Assembly: GCA_013397935.1 (NCBI GenBank)
Contig: VZRN01006634.1
Location: 384,106 to 448,105, forward strand
Source: Dasyornis broadbenti
Lineage: Eukaryota; Chordata; Aves; Passeriformes; Dasyornithidae
DNA length: 64,000 nucleotides
Direction: 5' to 3'
Shown: positions 59,108-64,000 of the stretch, piece by piece
Numbering within the stretch: position 1 is the stretch's first letter
Layout: each line of letters begins with the position of its first letter
Translations under genes and position numbers: made by a program
Notes under the pieces: generated by a model
The model's database searches: none
What the model was told of the DNA's origin: nothing
Seen by the model: only the letters and a program-made list of their open reading frames with translations

Positions 59108-61584
59108 CTATGATATAGAGGTAGAGACAAAAGAAAAAGGATGAGATCACTGTTGAAGTAGAATAATATACAATCTTGATAAACTCCTTTTGGGTAATAA
59201 AGAAGTAACTTCACAATAAAGATGAAAAAAATAATTCTAACCCAAAATTCTTACAGAACTATGTAACTTTTATTCATAGATTCACATGGCCACAGGTTTG
59301 GTTTTGTTGTGAGTACTTAATGCACATTTTTTTACTTCTTTGGTAGGCTAAGAACTAGCTACAAATTTTTATCCAGTGACAGAAGACAAGACAAGCCCAA
59401 GACAGCACAGATTACTTACCAATATACTGTTTCTCTTTTCTCCCCTTTCTTTCCGGTACTGATGCCTTTATTGGGAAATATGAGAATTTCACAATTCACA
59501 TGCACCAACTTCATACACATGCAACGCAAATGGAGACACATGAACAAGTCAGTGCTGAATAAATGCGGCCTGAGGATACACTGTTTCAGGTGTTGGTAAT
59601 TGCTTTGTTTTTTTTTGCTATTCTTATCATTATTTTTAAGTTTTCTTCTTGCCTAGCACTTACTAGCTGTTCAAGAAGACACACAAGCAGCTACTGTGAG
59701 CACCTGTACCTGTTTCTCCATGAGTCTGTTCTGTCATTCATACTCTTGTAGCTAAAACACCACATGCCATGATGTTCCTTTACATTTAAGCAACTTCTGT
59801 TCAGTCCATCTCTAATGAATATTTACGTCTATCAAATAAAACAGTTTTTGTCCATAATTTCAATATAAATTAGGTGATAGTCTAATTTTGTACAGTCCCT
59901 AACATAGTCCACCACATGTAAATCTATCAAAGCAAATGAATTTTTAAATTATTTTTAAGTCAGCAAGATAATAAGTAAATAATTAGAAGCTCCTCTCACA
60001 GTGGTTTAACTGTAAAATAACTTGTTAATTATAACCAAAACTTTTCATCCTAATGGTTATTTTAAAGGGCCAGAGCCAGGGTGTATAGGAAGAATGAGAT
60101 GGATGGGAATGGAATCCCTCCCACTAGAGTAATACCTGGATAAAGAAGTAAATGGACAGATAACTGCACCTAAGCACAAAGCAGCACTGCTGCATCTTTG
60201 CATTCTTCAGTAAACTTGGAACAGTAGTCTATAATAACTCTTCACACGCAATTTTTAAAGATGTTTAACATTGTCTGAACCGCAGTGGATTGATTCTTTG
60301 AACAAGGCTTAGGACACATCTAAGCAGGAAGGGCTCTATGCTGGTTTCAGCTTTTCTATGTTAAATAGCCTATAGCTGCAAAGGCTATGGAACCCACTGT
60401 TGGTGCTGAGGAAGTCTGATGATCCTCTAAATTCCTGAGTCCTCTCATTTGGCTGCAAGCCTGCTGCTGTCCCACATTTTTTTCCAGGATGTCCCACATT
60501 CTTAGTCTCTATTCCCATTCAGTCCTACCATAGCCATAGAAGTTATTTTAGAGAATTCTGAACTTTTACAGATTCAGAAGGGGTTTGAAAATGTAAGACT
60601 TCTGTTAAAAAAAAAGTAAATTTTGGGCTTGTGTGTTTCAGGGACATGTGCCTCTTACTGAATTTGTAATGAAATTATGTTACAAGTCAAAAACAGGGAG
60701 AAAAGCAAGTCTTAAAACTGTTTAATTAGAAATCTGTGGCAATAAAAGGAATCGCTGATATGTAATTTGCATGTTTTATCATGTCTTTACATAGTTTTGT
60801 ATCACAAATGTTCTCGAAAGGCTCACTATGCACCTTCTGAAGGTATTGCTGTATTAATTAAATATCCCTTTGCAAAACCTCATAGAACTACATGTGTCTG
60901 TGTCATCATTTCCAATTGCTTTTGGATCTGAGAAAAAGGCAGTATCATGAAATGAGAGTTTGACCTTCATTTGTTCTGTTCATAAGCTGGCAATAGAAAT
61001 TCTTTTTTTGTTGAACACCTCAATCTCCCTCAGGAAAATTTCACTTATACTATCTGGTCTGGGACAGGAAACATAGTTTCTCTTCTGACCCTTCCCTTAA
61101 TCTCCACTGAGGCTGGAGAAGGAAATTTTTCTAGGGAACTGTCCTGCTCAAAATCCCTTCTAACTCTAAATTTTGAGAAGGGAATGTAAAGGGTAGATGG
61201 GGAAGGTGGAAGAACTTGTTGCCATATAAGTTAAATCGAAATTAAGAGAATGTAGAAAACTAGTGATGAGAAACAGAACCAGTTTTTTTCTCCTTCTAGA
61301 TATGGACAGTGTTGGAGAAAAGAACAGATTTTACTATAAATCAGGTGAATTTGTCAAGCCACTATATATTTTATTCCATTACTGTATAGTGGGTGCAGTC
61401 TAAAAGGTTCTTTATTAAACCACTCAATGGAACAAATAGAACTGAAAACATCAATATATTTTTCCAGCGTACTAGTGAAATACAACTGTGTCAAGAAGTC
61501 ATAATTATTTATCTAATTGGGGTTTTATTTCTCAGCTTCTTTATTTAAAAGATATACACTTGTGTTTGAGTAACAATGTCTTTG
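59108..61584. other. AT-rich non-coding sequence
   Basis: Nothing recognised. Open frames are short and lack motifs. Confidence 0.45.
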
Positions 61585-61806
61585 GAAAACCAAATAAAAC
61601 CCCAAATCCCACCCCCCAATAAAAACACAAAACAAACAAACAAACAAAAAGTAATCCCAAAACAAAGAAAAAAATCCCAAAAGTAGTCAAACAAAACAAA
61701 GCAAAACACACACACACAAAAAAAACCCAACCCAAACCAAACCCCAAGAAAAATCAACAAAAACAAAGCAAAACCCAGGACAACCCCACAAACCCAAAAA
61801 ACCTAC
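61585..61806. repeat. A/C-rich low-complexity tract
   Basis: About 220 bp in which I count only about ten G and ten T, the rest being A or C. It is built of CAAA, CCCAA and (CA)n-like units, including (AAAC)n at about 61628-61648. The minus strand is correspondingly G/T-rich, which explains two overlapping minus frames of about 70 codons full of F, G, V and L. Those are not genes. Confidence 0.9.
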
Positions 61807-64000
61807 CTGGCTAGGATCAGAACTTTGAAATGAAATAAAATAAAATCAGAAGTTTGAGAACAGACATTAATTATAGACTAAAATGTATTACTATTACATG
61901 TTGAAAATGAAAAGGTATCTTCTCATGAAAGTTATTCTTGTAGCTACAAATTATTTTCTTTGTCTTGGCAGTTACAAAATGCCACTTTAAAATAAGAAAA
62001 AACCCAGAACTTTCCAGAATACCTTACGCTATTGCTGATGTACCATTTTAATTGATGTACCATTATAAGGCTCTCTGCAATAACAACATCGTATCTAAGT
62101 AAACTGCTGTTATAGTCTCTCGAGAAGTTTTCTGGTGCGCCCACAAACGCACAAGGAAAGCTGAGCTCTGTGTGTTGGGATGGATTTCTGGACATGCCAT
62201 GATGGTGTGTAGCGCTCCTAGGAGGATGTGTATCTCCATCTATTTCATCACCATGTTTCATGTGAGGTTACACTTAAAGCCTTTTAAAGTGCTGTGCCAA
62301 GAAGCCAGCATTACCAGTGCTTGCCATGCACCAGGCAAGCTGTTCCGCAGGCCAGTGTACACTCACTGATGAATGCAGAGTGCCTGCAGATTCAGTCTGA
62401 TTTGAAGTGCTGCTTTCCTGTTTACACTGGAGACCGTCAGAATACGATCAGGAGTGATTTTTCAGGCATAATGGCTGTCTCCTGACAACGCCATTGTTTC
62501 AGTGGCATACTGGGGACTGGAAGAAAGGTCCTTCTCTTAGTTTGGGATCTATTACTTCTTTTATTTTTTCAAGGTTTGTGACAATTTTGTTGTACCTAAG
62601 AAAATTATTATGCTTAAAAGAAATCCTGTCTAAGCGTATCATGAATAAGGAATTCTTCTCCAACTTCCACCGTTCTTTCTTTTTCTTGGTCTTTAGGGAC
62701 ATCTTACATTGCTAGAGATGGTGACTCATTATCTGGATACCTACTAGCATGGTTCTAATTTGATGAGCACAGTTATAATTTGATGAAGGAGAAGGTGACA
62801 CACACACATACATGCACACACATTCTTTTGTTAAAATCAGCCATGGGATTCTGAATTGAATGGCCTTGCTTTCAGAACACTGATGCCAAAACAGTACCCC
62901 CAGAATATGATCTTTATGTCTTGCTAAACATTCAAACTGACAGAAATGACAGAAATGCAGTATCTCTCCAGAGATACCTCAATGTTTATTTGATACCACT
63001 TTGTGATATTGCTTTGATAACAACATCTATAATACCGAGAGCAGGAATAAGTACATATGCAAAATCACTTTGCAAACTGCTCTTTTCATTGCTTTGGTTT
63101 TCAGTGGAATAATCTTTGCACAGAAGTTTTATTCTGTTCACTGATAATATTAGAAGCTTTTTTAAACTGTATTTTTAACCAAGAAGAAAGTTTTTATATG
63201 AAGCACTGCTTAATAGTAGAAATACATAGGTGGCTTTACTCAACACAACAATTATCACTTCTGGTTTTTTATATGAGTCCCTCCATTCAAGAAATGGCCT
63301 CACAGTGATACTCAGTTATAGGTAAGTGATTTATTTGTCATTTTCTTTTCCTGTGAGATAGGTTATACTGTAGATTCTATGGTTATTTGATGCCACTGGT
63401 TATCCTGATGAGGGAGTGTAACCGAATGCGCTTATCTTTTGTGCCAGGAAAGTAGTGCTCTTTTATGTTCAGCAGCACAGCATCAGGCAGTGTTGCTGGT
63501 TTGTTTCTCAAACAGTCAGAAAAGCTGAGGCGCTGTAAATGAAGTTATTAAAACTTCTGGTATTCTTGTCCTGGAAAATTCAACTTTAATAGCTACAGGA
63601 TACCACCCTGAATCAGTTGCCTGTTTTCAGGGATTCACTTTGGATGGGAGCTCTAATGCCAGAGAGGGCATCATCTTGACAGCAAGAATATAGCTGCTCA
63701 AAAAATAAATTATCACTATAGACCATTAGTGGAAATAACCTGATTTTATTTTACTAGCTGTTGTAAATATTTACTTTGACAACCTACTTTATCGAACTAC
63801 GAGGATACAGTTTTGTGTATGATAAGACTGAAGGTCAATGCTTGTTTAATAAACTCTAAATAAAGAATTATGTGATACATTGTACACATTTCAAATCCAG
63901 TGATGTATTAATGCATCATTGCACTCTGTATAATCAGCTCAAATTACTTCCTTTAAGGAGACAGAGATTGTTTCCCTTGCATCTTCTTTTTTTTTTTTTT
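61807..64000. other. AT-rich non-coding sequence to the window end
   Basis: No gene or dispersed repeat recognised. It contains a short (CA)n run at about 62798-62823, a short direct repeat TGATGTACCATT near 62036-62065, two AATAAA hexamers at 63848-63864, and a T-run from 63987 that continues past the window end. Confidence 0.4.

Noticed and set aside
61541..61766. Two overlapping minus-strand frames rich in F, L, V, G and C that look like membrane segments
   Set aside because: They are translations of the G/T-rich strand of the low-complexity A/C tract.
63848..63864. Two AATAAA hexamers as the end of a host transcript
   Set aside because: AATAAA is frequent in AT-rich DNA. No upstream coding exon or recognisable 3' UTR is visible.

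Overview
The window looks like avian, probably passerine, nuclear DNA. It is AT-rich throughout. The only recognisable dispersed repeats are CR1-type LINE fragments, several ending in the degenerate 8-bp (ATTCTATG-like) repeats typical of bird CR1 3' ends, and solo retroviral LTRs. The bird call rests on these repeat families. The songbird call rests mainly on my recollection of the first LTR type and is weaker.

I find no convincing host protein-coding gene, rRNA, tRNA or CRISPR array in 64 kb. Open frames away from transposable elements reach at most about 121 codons, which is expected by chance in AT-rich DNA of this length. The window is best read as intergenic DNA (a gene desert) or the inside of a very long intron. 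Short exons without a diagnostic motif could be missed without alignment.

Layout. Positions 1-6200 hold three separate solo LTRs (about 487-994, 4022-4648 and 5433-6158), the last two with perfect 5-bp target-site duplications, plus a pyrimidine pentamer microsatellite interrupted by 30 Ns. A degraded CR1 fragment lies near 7.3-7.5 kb. A GC-richer, hairpin-containing, possibly LTR-derived block lies at 9.4-10.0 kb. From 10 to 25 kb the DNA is AT-rich and nearly featureless, except for an old, diverged CR1 reverse-transcriptase remnant at about 20.4 kb. The longest CR1 copy, on the minus strand at 25.6-27.3 kb, runs from the endonuclease/linker region into reverse transcriptase but lacks its 3' end. 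Two plus-strand CR1 pieces lie at 33.2-33.5 and 34.9-35.6 kb. From 36 to 54 kb I see mostly single-copy-looking AT-rich DNA with a few homopolymers and a TAAT-rich block at 45.8-46.1 kb that could be a conserved non-coding element. Three minus-strand CR1 3' ends lie at 54.1, 54.6-55.4 and 58.7-59.1 kb. A 66-bp duplication around a single N at 58.5 kb looks like an assembly error. An A/C-rich tract lies at 61.6-61.8 kb.

The elements do not form a pathway. They are independent fossil insertions in non-coding sequence. I found no clear new biological system. The most useful leads are the LTR cluster with intact-looking promoter and polyadenylation signals, the 86-codon frame fused to a CR1 tail at 54.2-54.5 kb, the CR1 copy missing its 3' end, several perfect palindromes and hairpins, and the assembly artefact.
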